DNA from: Diaporthe sp. PMI_573
Taxonomy: Eukaryota; Ascomycota; Sordariomycetes; Diaporthales; Diaporthaceae
Direction: 5' to 3'
DNA: 64,000 nt
Assembly: GCA_021399435.1 (NCBI GenBank)
Contig: JAJTUP010000027.1
Location: 62,001 to 126,000 of the forward strand
Shown: positions 1-11,114 of the stretch, piece by piece
Layout of the letters: each line of letters starts with the position of its first letter
How positions within the stretch are numbered: position 1 is the first letter of the stretch
Notes under the pieces: model-generated
The model's input: the letters and a program-made list of their open reading frames with translations, nothing else
Database searches by the model: none
What the model was told of the DNA's origin: nothing
Made by a program: the position numbers and the translations under genes

Positions 1-360
1 GAATAAGATAGTACCTAGTTTTTTATATTTTACTCTTAAAACCAGTACTAGAGAATATAAAACTCGAGATATAGATTAAGATAGTTAATAAATATAATAA
101 AGAATATAAAGTAGAAAGCATTATTAACTTATAATAATATTAAGAAATAATAAAATACCTTATTAAATAGAAAGGATATAATACTAGCGAGAATATATGG
201 AAACCAACTAAGAACCTTACTAGTTACAAGCAACTCCTTAGAGAATACTAGGCTAGGAACTTAGCCATGACTAAAACAAGGATAACTAAGACAAGGCTAA
301 CCAACTAGCCATCTAACAATACTAGTCAACCTAGAAGATCCACAAGGCCTATAAAGTAGC
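1..360. other. AT-rich sequence without recognisable gene
   Basis: The stretch is AT-rich and full of TpA steps, as in RIP-mutated fungal repeats. I see no ORF, RNA or repeat boundary that can be named. Confidence 0.5.
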
Positions 361-628
361 TAGGATAGTAAACTAGTTAAAGTATCTACTAGTTAAAACG
401 AATACCCAACCAGTCAACTCCCTTAACTAGTTAACCCCCTTGACTAGTCAACCCAGTTGACTAGTTAAAAGACATGTAAAAATAAGAAAGTCGACCAGTT
501 AACCCCCTCAACTAGTTAACCAGCTCGACCAGTTAACCAGCTCGACTAGTTAACCCAGTCAACTAGTCAAACCAGTTAACCAGTTAAAAAACTCAACCAG
601 TCAATAACTCTACCAGTTAAGCAAAAGT
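361..628. repeat. Degenerate tandem array of CCAGTTAACC / ACTAGTTAACC units
   Basis: Short degenerate units built from CAGTTAACC, ACTAGTTAACC and CTCGACCAGTTAACC recur at irregular spacing of roughly 15-20 bp. Units differ mainly by C/T and G/A changes, consistent with RIP or slippage decay. The array lies just downstream of the broken minus-strand ORF at 697-1368, so it may belong to the 3' part of the same element. No function is evident. Confidence 0.6.
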
Positions 629-696
629 ATACAAGCTAACAAAACAACCATAGTTTTTAATTTACTAATTAATTACTTTACCAGGAAAAATATATA

Positions 697-1368
697 TCAG
701 GATTTCGACAGACTACCAATAGTCGCGTTACCACTTTTGCCCCCAACACCAGGAATGTCTAGAAAAGTTGACCAGTCACTACCATTAGGCACCACAAAAC
801 TCTAGTTAAAAACACTAACCTTACCCTCTAAGCACAACCAGGCCTCCTGCGCCACCATCCTACCAGCCTCCTCTATGGAGCTCCGATAAGTAGCCTTGGT
901 AGATTGCTCGGTAATCTACATATGCTCGGCTTTAGCCTCCTCCTTTTCCACACGATCCAGCTCATTAATGGTGTTGATACCCCGACGCACAGCGCGCGCC
1001 ATCTTCTCAGCCTACAAACGACGCTGCTTATACAACTGACATACCTTCATAGTAGCCCTCTCCAGCTCCTCTTCCACTTTATCTAGCGCGGCCTCGGCTA
1101 GATTATGCTAGGCTGTGATCTTTTGTATCTAGGTAGGTAAAAGCCTATACATATCATAGTTCCTATGCTTTTTCAGAACGTACTCATAATAATAAGAAGA
1201 GTCCTCCTCTAACGTAATATAAGGAGTTTTGCTAATCTTGCAAGATAAATAAGTTGGTATAACGGAACTACAAGAGGTAACGGTAATAGAAAGGGACTCG
1301 CTTTACTTAGTCTTCTTAGAGTAATGGGATAATTTTGAAACCTGAGAATCTTTAACCCTAGACGATAT
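697..1368 (-). pseudogene. RIP-broken ORF, coiled-coil-rich protein of unknown function
   Basis: One minus-strand frame runs 224 codons from ATA (a probable mutated ATG) at 1368 to a TGA at 697. It is interrupted only by TAG or TAA codons. Several of the TAGs sit where Trp (TGG) or Gln (CAG) would fit, so they look like CpA-to-TpA changes. The conceptual product has a Ser/Lys-rich N-terminus, then a heptad-like Glu/Leu/Arg-rich stretch (for example VEEELERATMKV and INTINELDRVEKEEAKAE), then a Gly-rich tail. I do not recognise the family. It may be an accessory ORF of a retroelement whose other parts are not resolved here. Not functional as it stands. Confidence 0.55.
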
Positions 1369-2244
1369 AATAAATCAGGAAGGCGTGATTAAAATACAAA
1401 CGATATACGGAGAACTTATAGGGAACCTTTGAGGATAAAGGACATAAGAAGGGAGATAATGTTATAAACCAACAAGCGTGGTACCTAAGGGACCCGTTTT
1501 GATAACCCTGGTAGCTAGAACTAGATACCACGACGCAACCCCGTAGATACTTGAGGGCGAAGTCAGCAAAGCATGCCAAGACTAGGGTTAGGGTCAGGAA
1601 CCTACTAACCAGGGTAGACTGACAGGACTAATAAGTGGTCTAGACGGCTGCAAGGCTGGACCGTACTAGTCGACAAATAGTCTATACGGTCTATCACTAA
1701 CAATGGATGAAGAGTCAGGACATATAAGGACATGGTTATCACCATAGTAGATAGCTTTTATAGAATAGACTCTTTAGTCGTTAATCTAAGTATTTAGTCC
1801 AACAACTAGATAGCCTTACAGCTAGTGATTATACTTGAAGAATTATCGTACCTTACGCTACATAGTCAAGTATCACCTCTATGCTGTATTGCTAATATAA
1901 ACCCTATAGGTTACCTACTGAACCCTACAAAGGTTTAGTGTGATCATTATAGTTAGTAAGAATAACTTATATTTTCAGGATACTGTTTAACAACAGGGTT
2001 TCCTGTACCAAAGCCCTAACAGAGTATAAATATGGGACAAATCAGTTAGCTTGTACATAAGCTCTAAGCAACTTAAAGACTTAATCTACCTTGGTAATGT
2101 TAAGATAATACAGGTAGTAACTAAGAAGTAGTAGAAAGGAGACAACTAGTAGAAGGGTAAGGGACTGGGGAAAGCAGCTAACACCAAATCTATACCCTTA
2201 AGACTAGATACAAAAGGAAATAACAAGCCCGACACAGGTATAAT
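1369..2244. other. Intergenic or decayed repeat, nothing assignable
   Basis: Mixed-composition sequence with short spurious ORFs only. Its left part may hold the promoter of the broken ORF at 697-1368, but no TATA or LTR boundary could be fixed. Confidence 0.4.
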
Positions 2245-2753
2245 TGTTAAACGGAAACGCTTGTGTGGGCGCTGCATGTAGGGAGTTACCCTAGACTTGG
2301 TACTGGATTTCCTCTAAGTGCCCATGGGGCGTGCACGCTGGCAGATAAGTTTGGTGGCCGTGAGTCGATTTTTTGGGCTGTTTTAAGACCCTAACTTCGT
2401 ACCTCTGCATTACCCTTATTTCTTACCCAAAAAGCATGTAACCTAGCTCATTAGATAGTCTGATTTCTGAAGTTTATCTGTATTTAGTTTGGTTACTGTC
2501 AGGGTTAGGGTTGGCTGATTATTTAAAGCCAAAGATAGTGGGTCCGAGGGCCGAATTTTCCAGCCTCCCTATCTGCGCACCAGAGCCAACCGCAGCGTGC
2601 CCAGGGTTGAGACGATGTCGGAGGGACTGTGAGGAGGGCTGACAGAAGCCCACTCGAATTCAATACAAAGTTGTCCGAACCACTCTCAAGCGTCCCACCA
2701 AGACCTCCAGTGTACCCTACTGCTACCTGACCCATTCGATCCACTAACCTTCA
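2245..2753 (+). repeat. Solitary LTR, family C
   Basis: This copy starts TGTTAAACGG and ends CCTTCA, giving TG...CA termini. It matches copies at 9420-9915, 59233-59763 and 63620 onward. The last two are the LTRs of copia-C, which identifies this copy as a solo LTR or LTR fragment. It lacks the internal tandem duplication found in the copia-C pair, so it represents another subfamily. The flanking 5-mers (ATAAT and GAACT) do not match, so no target duplication supports a simple solo-LTR origin. Confidence 0.75.
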
Positions 2754-2900
2754 GAACTTTAATACCAGCAAAGAAATTATATATATTAAATATAAGACTA
2801 ATTATATATAAATCTCCTTATTTTTATAATACTATATTTTCTGTAAAACTTTTAATAATAACTATATTTGCTAATTAAAATAATATAGCTTAGTACTAAT

Positions 2901-3383
2901 TGTTAAAAACACCTAGATTAAGGGTAGAGGGCTAAGGGTAGAGGGATATAGTAAGGCTGTAGTCAAGATATTCTTCAACACCTCACAGAGAATAATTTCA
3001 AGGAAGGAGGAGGTAAGCTAGGTATAGGAGGGAAAAAGTTGATCTGACTAAAGAACTAACTATCTATCTAAGAGGAAAAGGCTAGGTATATATACATAGA
3101 AGGTTCGGACCTTCAGAGAGGTATATTCCTCCGACGGAGAGAATAATGACTTGAGAAAAACAGGGGCTAGAAAGAGAAATGGGAAAGGGCGGAAGGAATA
3201 ACTCTGATAAGAAGATTCTGCCAAGCTAGGCTAGCTGGTTTCTCTACTTATATCTAGAGGCTTGTATAGATAGCCTATTCTTTCTGAAGGAGGCGGATAG
3301 GGGCTGAGGGAGGCTGGAAGGGCTTTGAAGGGGCTAAAGGAGGCTGAAGGGGTCTGGGGGTCTGAAGGAGGCTGTTTATAATA
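2901..3383 (-). repeat. 3' LTR of gypsy-1
   Basis: 483 bp, nearly identical to 8809-9291. It begins TGTTAAAAAC. The end reads TA where the other LTR has CA, a CpA-to-TpA change in this copy. Confidence 0.9.
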
Positions 3384-3427
3384 GTAGGCCCTCCTTTCTA
3401 AAGCGAGTTCCACGAGCTAATTTAAAA

Positions 3428-3612
3428 TAAAAACAAGGATAAATAAATAAATAAATATCTAGGGCTGGTGAGGGTACCGGGCTAGGTACTTCGAATAGGC
3501 CTCGGTCTCGGAGATATTTTCCAAAGGTTCCCAGGTAGGTGTATCATAGCCTACCCAGCTGACTAAGAACTGGCGTTTCTTTCCTCTAATCCTAGAATCA
3601 AGAATTTCCTTT
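3428..3612 (-). pseudogene. Chromodomain at the integrase C-terminus of gypsy-1
   Basis: Minus-strand translation gives VKEILDSRIRGKKRQFLVSW, followed by VGYDTPTWEPLENI and a helix ending in a tyrosine-rich stretch, then a TAG stop. This is the chromodomain fold signature, with aromatic residues at the expected sites. One TAG interrupts it just upstream. In chromoviruses this domain guides integration towards heterochromatin marked by H3K9 methylation, which fits the repeat-rich setting. Confidence 0.85.
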
Positions 3613-3818
3613 ACCTAGAATTCCTCTTCCCCTTTAACCTTGATAGGGGGGGGTGGAGGAATAACTTGGTTAGGGAGAGGATCTTCGGCTAGGGGTTCAA
3701 GTAGAGAAACGTGAAAAACTAGGTATATTTTCATACTAGGGGGAAGCTTAAGTTTATAGGCATAAGGAGAGATTTTCTAAGATATCTTGAAGGGCCCTAA
3801 GTGTTTAAAATCGAGCTT

Positions 3819-4944
3819 TTAAGAAGGCCTGGTAGTGCGAATATGGCGGTAAAGCAGCCATACTCGAGAGCCCAGAGCAAAATTCAGAGCAGATCGTCGA
3901 CTTTTATTTGCCTGCTCAGAATAGGCTTCCTGAGCCAGGTGGATTTCTGAACGGATAAAATTCTCAAGGTCTAAGAACAAAGAAGTAAATTCTTTTACTT
4001 CTTCTAGGGTCGAATCTAGGGCTGGAAGTAGGGAGTCGAAACGAGGGTGAAAGCCGTAGTTAGCAAAAAAAGGCGAAATCTTGGTTGCTGAAGAAACAGA
4101 ATTATTATAAGCAAATTCAGCCATAGAGAGCCAGTCTACCCAGTCGTCTTGTTGATAGGATATGTACCCTCGAAGGTATTGTTCTAATAGGGCATTGATA
4201 GCTTCCGTTTGGCCGTCAGACTGTGGGTGGTTTGCAGTAGAAAAATTCTGCTTAATTCCGAGTAACCCACACAGGGCTTTAGAAAATTCGGAAATAAAAA
4301 TAGAACCTCAATCAGAGATAAATTCGGAAGGAAGACCGTGAAGACGAAAGATATTATCTCTAAATAGTAGGGCCCAGCCTTTAGAATCCAGAGTAGTGTT
4401 GCAGGGCACAAAATGGCTCATTTTTAAGAGTCGGTCGACAAAAACAATAATAGCTGTCGAAGGAGTTCGAAGGGGGAAGGCCGGTAATTAAATCCATAGA
4501 GACTGAGGTCCAGCGTTTCTGGGGAATTTCCAAAGGTTTCAAAAAGCCAAAGGGGGGTAGCCGAGAAGGCTTGATTCTAGAACATATAGAGCAGTTTCGA
4601 ATATACTACTGAATAGTCTTTCAAATAGAGGGCCACCAGAAGTCTCGAGTAACTAATTCAAAAGTAGAAGCAACGCCAGGGTGGCCTGCAGCTGGGTGAG
4701 AATGTCGAGAAGAAATAACTTGCCTCCTTATATCTCCTTCTGGTACGTAAACCAGATTTCGAATAAGCAGGAGGCCGTCTTGAATAAGACAAGTAGCTAG
4801 GTCAATGGCTGGGTGTCGAGGGGCTGAGTTTAGGGGGTCCTCGAGGAGAAGTTGAATTTCCTTGAAAAAAGGGTCTGAGGGAAGGGCTGAGCGAATAGTT
4901 GAAAGATTAAAAATAGATTCGAATTCTAAAAGTGAGGTAGCCAT
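3819..4944 (-). pseudogene. Integrase region of gypsy-1
   Basis: The frame at 4621-4944 carries the N-terminal zinc-binding segment (HPAAGHPGVASTFELVTRDF then WWP). The frame at 3819-4124 carries the conserved end of the catalytic core and what follows (MAEFAYNNSVSSATKISPFF then ANYGFHPRF). Stops and frame changes between 4124 and 4621 show that the core is broken. The domain would catalyse insertion of element cDNA. Confidence 0.85.
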
Positions 4945-5065
4945 GGTAGCTATAGCCCTTGGGTGTAATATCTTTTCAGACGGTACAATAGTTTTTTCAG
5001 AGGCTATAGCTACTATACCCCCCTTCTAGTCCTGGGGTCTTCGAGTAAGGGCGTCGGCTCGAGTA

Positions 5066-5674
5066 TTAAATTCTCCAGGGCTGGAAGGTAATGACGAAAT
5101 TCATGCCAGAAAGCTCGTTAGCCCACCGGGCTTGTCGTCTGTTTAAGACTTTTTTCAAAGTAAAGGCAGATAGATTTGAATGATCTGTAAGAACTGAAAG
5201 AGGGCTGGCGAGAGACTCTGTATATAGACGATATTCAGCTAGGGCGTCTACAATGGCTAACATCTCCTTATCTCCTATCCCGTAGTTTCTTTCAGCTTCA
5301 GAAAGCTTTCGAGATCTATAGGCAATAGGGTGTAGGAAACGTTTCCCATTATAGGGTACCCATTGGGAAAAGATAGCTGAAATAACATCGTCTGAAGAGT
5401 CAGTCTCAAGAATCGAATCAAGAGTAGGGTCGAAGTGTCGAAGGATAGGCTCTGAAGTAAATAGAGTTTTTAAACTCTCGAAGGCTTGCTGTTGGGCTAA
5501 ATTCCACATAAAGGGCTGGTTTTTTCGAAGTAAAAGAAATAGGGGTCGGCAGACAAGAGAATAGCGTTTAATAAATCTCCGGTAAAAGTTGGCAAATCCA
5601 AGGAAGGACTGAAGTTCTTTGACTGAGGAAGGGGGCTCCCAGTCTCGAATAGTAGCCACTTTAGTCAGATCCAT
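5066..5674 (-). pseudogene. RNase H and connection domain of gypsy-1
   Basis: The 202-codon frame contains LQSFLGFANFYRRFIKRYS, the usual junction after the RT thumb, then an RNase H core (LETDSSDDVISAIFSQ) and a tether ending in LNRRQARWANELSGMNF. The usual DASD motif reads DSSD. It overlaps the RT frame at 5661-6062 in another register, so a frameshift separates the two in this copy. Confidence 0.85.
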
Positions 5675-6469
5675 AGATAGGCCCTCTAGAGAGACAATAA
5701 AGCCAAGAAAAGAAGTCGAGGTAGGTAAAAAATTCGCATTTTTCTCCTTTAATAAATAAGCCTACTTCAGCTAATTTTTCAAGGATAGCCCAGAGGTGCC
5801 AGGCATGTTCTTCCTTCAAATCTGAGAAAATAAGGATATCGTCTATATAGACGACACAAAAGATGTCGAGAAATTCTCGAAGGACGTGGTTAATAAAAGA
5901 CTGAAAAACGGCTGGAGCATTAGTAAGCCTAAAGGGCATTACTATATATTCAAAAAGGCCGTAACGGGTTCGGAAGGCTGTAAGGGGCTCGTGGCCCTGT
6001 CGAATTCGAATTTGATTAAACCCCCACCAGAGGTCTAATCGAGAAAAGATTTTAGCTTTCAAGAGCCGTCAAAGGGAATCAGTCAATAAGGGGAAGGGGG
6101 GTTTTATTACGCTTAGTAATAGCGTTTAGGGCCCTGTAGTCGACGCAAAATCGAAGGCCTCCTCCTAGTTTTCTAACGAATAGGACCGGGGAGGCTGCTG
6201 AAGAAGAGGAAGGCTTAATATAGCCTTTTCAAAGGTTATCAGTCCAAATAGGCCCGAAGGGCCTGTAATTCAAGGTCTGACATAGGGTAAAGAGGGCCAA
6301 AGGGAGCTGATTTGCCCTCCTCGAGATCGATAGGGCAGTCGAGGGGGCCCAGGTGAGGAGGGAGTCTTTCAGCATCCTTTTTTCGAAATAGGGGTAGGAG
6401 GTCGTGAAACTGAGAGGGTATCGTGGATCGAAGGAATTCTTCTTCTTCCTCAGGAGATTTCTCTTTCAA
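5661..6469 (-). pseudogene. Reverse transcriptase region of gypsy-1
   Basis: The frame at 5661-6062 has SRLDLWWGFNQIRI, ALTAFRTRYGLFEY, VMPF, and the catalytic YIDDILIFS motif. The frame at 6239-6469 has the upstream finger segment with LPPHLGPLDCPIDL. Together they are a Ty3/gypsy RT split by stops. Confidence 0.88.
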
Positions 6470-6839
6470 AGAGAGGTAGTCCTGGATCTCTTGAATAGAT
6501 ACTCTATAGATCTGGGACCTATCTCTTTTGGCGAGTCAAAGAAGGGCTGCACTGGAAATCTAGGCCACAATAGGGTTGTTTAAGGAAAAAGCTGAGGTCT
6601 AGGGTTCTGAGGTCGAAATAATAGTCGAAGATTCCAAGGGCGAAGTCGAGGGGCGAGAGGGCAAACAGGAGAGCTGGCAGATGTCTAAGGTAAAAGAAAT
6701 AGAGCTATTTTTCCAGTCTATGGTAGGGTTATGGTGAGAGAGCCACGAACGCCCTAAAATAGCTAAATAGCCTGAGATCTTCAGTAACTTGAAAAATCAA
6801 AGTTTCGAGGTGCTAGTCAATCTAGAGACGAATATCGAC

Positions 6840-7010
6840 TTCATAAAGAATATCTCCAGCAGAAGACTTCCTTCCATCCACTACTAAGAGGGCTTCAGGG
6901 TAAGTTTTCTTCCAAAGGGGGAAATTCTAGGAAAGGGCGAAGTCAAAGTCGATAAAACAAGAGGTAGCTCCTGAATCAACCATAATAGATCCAGAAGTTC
7001 CAGAAAAGGT
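6840..7010 (-). pseudogene. Aspartic protease segment of gypsy-1
   Basis: Minus-strand translation gives IMVDSGATSCFIDFDFA, the DSGA active-site motif of retroelement proteases, followed downstream by a VDGR segment. In-frame TAG codons interrupt it. Confidence 0.75.
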
Positions 7011-7600
7011 AGCAGGAAGGACAAGGGGGGCCTTATTTCCAAGGTTCAAAGAGTGAATAAATTGGGTTGAGGTAGGGGCTGAAATAGGCTGAAAACCGGG
7101 TGTGCTAGGTGTAGAAAACGGGGTCGAAAATGGCTGAAAAACGGGCGTGCTGTGGGTCGAATTCTAAGAGGGGGCCCCTGCGGGGTCGCTAGGGCTGCTG
7201 GGGCCCCCTGCAATGGCTGAAGTTACAGGGGCTTCAGGCCCAGGGGGGGGTTCGGGGAACAGGGGGTCGAAAATGGCCTGTGCAGGCCTACAGGGCTCAG
7301 GCTTCAGGGGCCTTACAGGGGGCGTCTGGGCCCCCAGGGGGTCGGGAAACGGTCCTTCTGGTTCCTCCATCAATCCATCAGGGTTAAGGTCGTCCTCTAG
7401 GTCGTATATAGAGGAATTTTCGGAGGATTTTTTAGTATCGGTATCAATTAGATCCTCCACCAATAGTGGCTCATAGGAGGTCGAGAAGGTTGGGCGTAAA
7501 TCGGGCTATAGAATAGGCTGTGGCTAGGTCGGATCTAATTCAAGGGCTGAAAAATAATTCCGACAGCTGATAGGAGCGGGTAAAATAGGCTGTGGGCTAT

Positions 7601-8755
7601 CTACCCACTCTCTTTTCCCATTTTGTAGGGAATAAGAGCCGTCAAGGAAGTAGGGGTAGCGGTAGGGGTCGAATTTAGAGGCAGAGAAGCTGGGAGGGCC
7701 GAGGTAGAAGCATAAGAAATATTTGAGAATTTCTTTCTCCCAGGGTGAGGGCAGTCCCGAACAAAGTAGCCAGGCTGGCCACAGTAGGTACAGAGATTAT
7801 TAGCCCTACAGTAGGCCTTCCTCTGGGTAGAGTCGAGTTCCATAAGGCCAGGGGGTAAAACAGGGGTAGTAGGGTGAATAGTAGGCGGGTTGGGAGCCAA
7901 AACCAGGGGCTGAATTCTTTTCTTTTCCTTCTGGCGGGCAAAGAGGTCGTTATCCAGAGAAATACACTTATTCACGTAAGAAGAAAAATCCAGAAGCATG
8001 TCTCGGCCAACCAAGAGGTCCTTAAGGTTCTCTTTTAGACCTCTATAAAAGTGAGTGATTTTTACCATATTAGAGGTCCAGCCGAGAATAGAGACGAGGG
8101 GGACGAATTTTGAATAATAGGCCAAGCAGGAGGTTTCCTGTTTTAGAGCCCATAGATCTCTTTCAGCAGTACCAAGGGCATCTAGGTCGTCAAAGGCAGC
8201 TTAAAGGGCCGAGAAGAATTCCAAATAGGTAATAAAATCAGAGAGGCCAGTAGAAAGGTCGAGGTAGGGGGAGAACCAAGAAAGGGCCGAATCTCGGAGG
8301 AAGGAGGCCAAATAGGCTATTTTAGCCAAATCTACCAAGAAGCAAAATAAGTCTGAAGAAAAGACTAGTTACAGTTAGGTAGCAAAAAATCTAAATTTTT
8401 CCTTACCCCCTGAATAGGGGTCAGGAGGCGAGAGGCAAGGAACCGAGGGCTGAGAGGGTGGCTAGGACAAGAAGGAGGCAGAAGCTGAAGGAAAGATTTC
8501 CTTCTAGGCAATTCTTTATCCTAGAGTATAGAACGCGAAGAGAACTGCCCTACCCAGACCATCTATATCTTCAGGAAAGATAGGGCCCTGAATAGAGGTC
8601 TGGGAGGCAGACTAGCCTCCTCAAGAGAAGGCAGAGAGGACGAGGGTAATCTAAGGGCCAGAGATTCCAGAAGGCAGTGGTGGATTAATTCCCACAAAAT
8701 CCCTAGGGATAGAGGGGAGGAAATCAAAAAGGGTCTACCAGTCTGAAGTCATCAT
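7601..8755 (-). pseudogene. Gag of gypsy-1
   Basis: A likely start is at 8755 (MMTSDW, followed by an in-frame TAG). The longest open part (7601-8125) ends with a CCHC-type zinc knuckle reading CTYCGQPGYFVRDC. The expected His is Tyr (CAC to TAC), a CpA-to-TpA change on the coding strand that would abolish zinc binding. Below it, 7164-7463 is a Pro-rich acidic linker between Gag and protease. Confidence 0.8.
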
Positions 8756-8808
8756 GGGAACCAAGAGGGGACGAAAAGAGGTAGGAAGATAGGGGAGTCA
8801 GATCAAGC

Positions 8809-9291
8809 TGTTAAAAACACCTAGATTAAGGGCAGAGGGCTAAGGGTAGAGGGACATAGTAAGGCTATAGTCAAGATATTCTTCAACACCTCACAGAGAA
8901 CAATTTCAAGGAAGGAGGAGGCAAGCTAGGTATAGGAGGGAAAAAGTTGATCTAACTAAAGAACTAACTATCTATCTAAGAGGAAAAGGCTAGGTATATA
9001 TACATAGAAGGTTCAGACCTTCAAAGAGGTATATTCCTCCAACGGAGAGAATAATGACTCGAGAAAAACAGGGGCTAGAAAGAGAAATGGGAAAGGGCGG
9101 AAGGAATAACTCCGATAAGAAGATTCTGCCAAGCTAGGCTAGCTGGTTTCTCCACTTATATCTAGAGGCTTGCATAGATAGCCTATTCTTTCTGAAGGAG
9201 GCGGATAGGGGCTGAGGGAGGCTGGAAGGGCTTTGAAGGGGCTGAAGGAGGCTGAAGGGGTCTGGGGGTCTGAAGGAGGCTGTTTATAACA
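8809..9291 (-). repeat. 5' LTR of gypsy-1
   Basis: 483 bp with TG...CA termini (TGTTAAAAAC to TTTATAACA), paired with 2901-3383. It is the upstream LTR relative to the minus-strand genes. Confidence 0.9.
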
Positions 9292-9419
9292 CTAATATAA
9301 AATTACCGTTTTTATAGCAATTTATTTTCTTTATACTAGCTACTATAGCCTTTTATAATTATAGAGTTTAAAAAAGCTTATAACCTTATACTAAATATTA
9401 TAAATAGTATATACTATAA

Positions 9420-9915
9420 TGTTAAACGGAAACACTTATTAGTAGGTATAGACACTATATATAAGGAGTTACCCTAAACCTTAGTGCTAGTGGCGTGCGC
9501 GCCGAAAGATAAGTTTAGTAGCTATAAGTTAATTTTTAGGCTATTTTAAGACCCTAACTTTATATCTCTACATTATCCTTATTTCTTATCTAAAAAATAT
9601 ATAACTTAGTTTATTAGATAGCCTAATTTCTAAAATTTATCTATATTTAGTTTAGTTACTATTAGAGTTAGGGTTAGCTGGCTATTTAAAGCTAAAGATA
9701 GTAGGTCTAAGGGCCGAATTTTCCAGCCCCTCTATTTGCATACTAGAGCCAACCCTTGTGTGCCCGCGGGTAAGACAATGTTGGAGGGACTGTGAGGAGG
9801 GCTGACAGAAGCCCACTCGAATTCAATATAAAGTTGTCTGAACCACTTTCAAGTGTCCCAACAAGGCCTCCAGGCACCCTACTGCTACCTGACCCATTCG
9901 ATCTACTAACCTTCA
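9420..9915 (+). repeat. Solitary LTR, family C (second copy)
   Basis: Begins TGTTAAACGG and ends CTTCA. It aligns along its length with 2245-2753 but shows many extra C-to-T and G-to-A changes in its first 300 bp. No matching flanking duplication. It marks the right edge of the left repeat compartment; ordinary composition begins just after it. Confidence 0.72.
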
Positions 9916-10066
9916 GAAGTTAGGGCGGAATAGGTAGTGTAGGTAATCTGTTCTAATATAATTGCTATTAGCTAAAGTCGTATAATTACATTATTTCTAC
10001 TAATAACACAGTGAGCAACGCCTGTAGAGCATGGATAGATGGGATTGGTCCAGGCAGCATAGTGCG

Positions 10067-10576
10067 CTAAACTAGAGAAGGAGAGTATCGCGTGACCATG
10101 GTGTCTATCGGTGGCCTCGCAGCCCGCTGTAGGCCCGATTTGAGCAAAAGCATGCGTTTATACCTCATGGAGCTGTTGAGAACTCTGCGATGCTGCGTCT
10201 CCGATCCTGCCCCGTCCACTCCATAAATTAATTCCGCTACGGTCACTGCTCTTCGCTCCGTGTTGGCCTCGATGTTTACGTGAAAGTAAAGCATTTCATA
10301 TCCTCCAATATTCTTGGGGGCCTTTTTGACGCAGACAAGTGCCCGCCCGATGTGCAGTTCACGTCTCTAGTATGACCGCGACAGTTTCCTCATGTTTCTA
10401 AATCTAATTGCTGCACCCTGAATCAAGCTCTTTTTCAAATCAAAGCGATATCTGTACGACCTGGATCCTGGAATTGGGTCGGCCCAGAAGACAATGAGAA
10501 GTCTGTTCTCTGCTGACCCGCCAGATTGTGTACCGTAACCCAATGCCCGCTTTTCAACCTCGATCTCGAAAGCCAT
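10067..10576 (-). CDS. Possible small hypothetical gene, unsupported by homology
   Basis: Two minus-strand frames lie close together: one from an ATG at 10576 (MAFEIEVEKRALGYG...) to a stop at 10367, and a second from 10294 to 10067. They could be exons of one gene, but no convincing splice pair was found, and I recognise no domain. Composition is ordinary, unlike the repeats to the left. It could equally be chance ORFs at the cluster edge. Confidence 0.2.
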
Positions 10577-10603
10577 CTTCCGACTGATAGCCCATGATAC
10601 CAA

Positions 10604-11114
10604 CCCACCGGCTGGTGGGAAGACTCTGTCTAATAAAGTGAAGGATTACTTCTAAATGAACGACTCTGAGACTAATAAGATAAGCTTATTGATAAGGGCT
10701 CTGTCAGCCTAGCTTACATGCAGCCCCCACGTCTTTACAACAACCAGGAAGAGGAACACCTTGTCCAGGAAGAGGAATCGTGTGTGTGGGGGCGCGGCTT
10801 GTGTTTTCTAAGTACATTCTGCACTAATCCTTATCCTTGTCTCGGAAGAGGAGTCTAATATCCGGGCCCACGCACAGACCAACCCCCAGCGAATGGCAAA
10901 AGCTAGGTAGGCGCTGACAGTAGAAGCTGGGCAGGCCGACTGTGGCTAGGGGCGTGGTTTGAACAGGAATTCTAAGTAAGCTGACGCGAACACCCGTCCC
11001 CCCCCCACGTTGCTCTTAAAGTTTGCGCTACGTTCTGCCCGGGTTCAACCGTGTTCCTCCATATATTAAAACGCCACCCCACGATCATACAGCCTTTTCG
11101 ATCCAGATTCGTAG
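10604..11114. promoter_or_regulatory. Intergenic region upstream of the regulator gene
   Basis: About 510 bp of ordinary-composition sequence before the regulator ATG at 11115, containing a C-rich run near 10999-11008. No clear TATA box. Presumed promoter by position only. Confidence 0.4.

Larger units (their letters stand above)
2901..9291 (-). mobile_element. Ty3/gypsy chromovirus, full length, RIP-degraded (gypsy-1)
   Basis: The element is 6391 bp, bounded by 483-bp LTRs and flanked by a perfect 5-bp target duplication CTAAT at 2896-2900 and 9292-9296. Coding is on the minus strand in the order gag (zinc knuckle), protease, reverse transcriptase, RNase H, integrase and C-terminal chromodomain, the layout of fungal chromoviruses. 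A purine-rich tract (AAAGGAGGG on the minus strand, near 3388-3396) lies beside the 3' LTR and fits a polypurine tract. Scattered stops and frameshifts interrupt the ORFs, but they stay much longer than in the right-hand elements. That suggests a younger or less heavily mutated insertion. Confidence 0.92.

Noticed and set aside
7213..7476. Gly-rich plus-strand ORF in gypsy-1
   Set aside because: It is antisense to the Pro-rich Gag-protease linker of the element. Low complexity alone explains the open frame.
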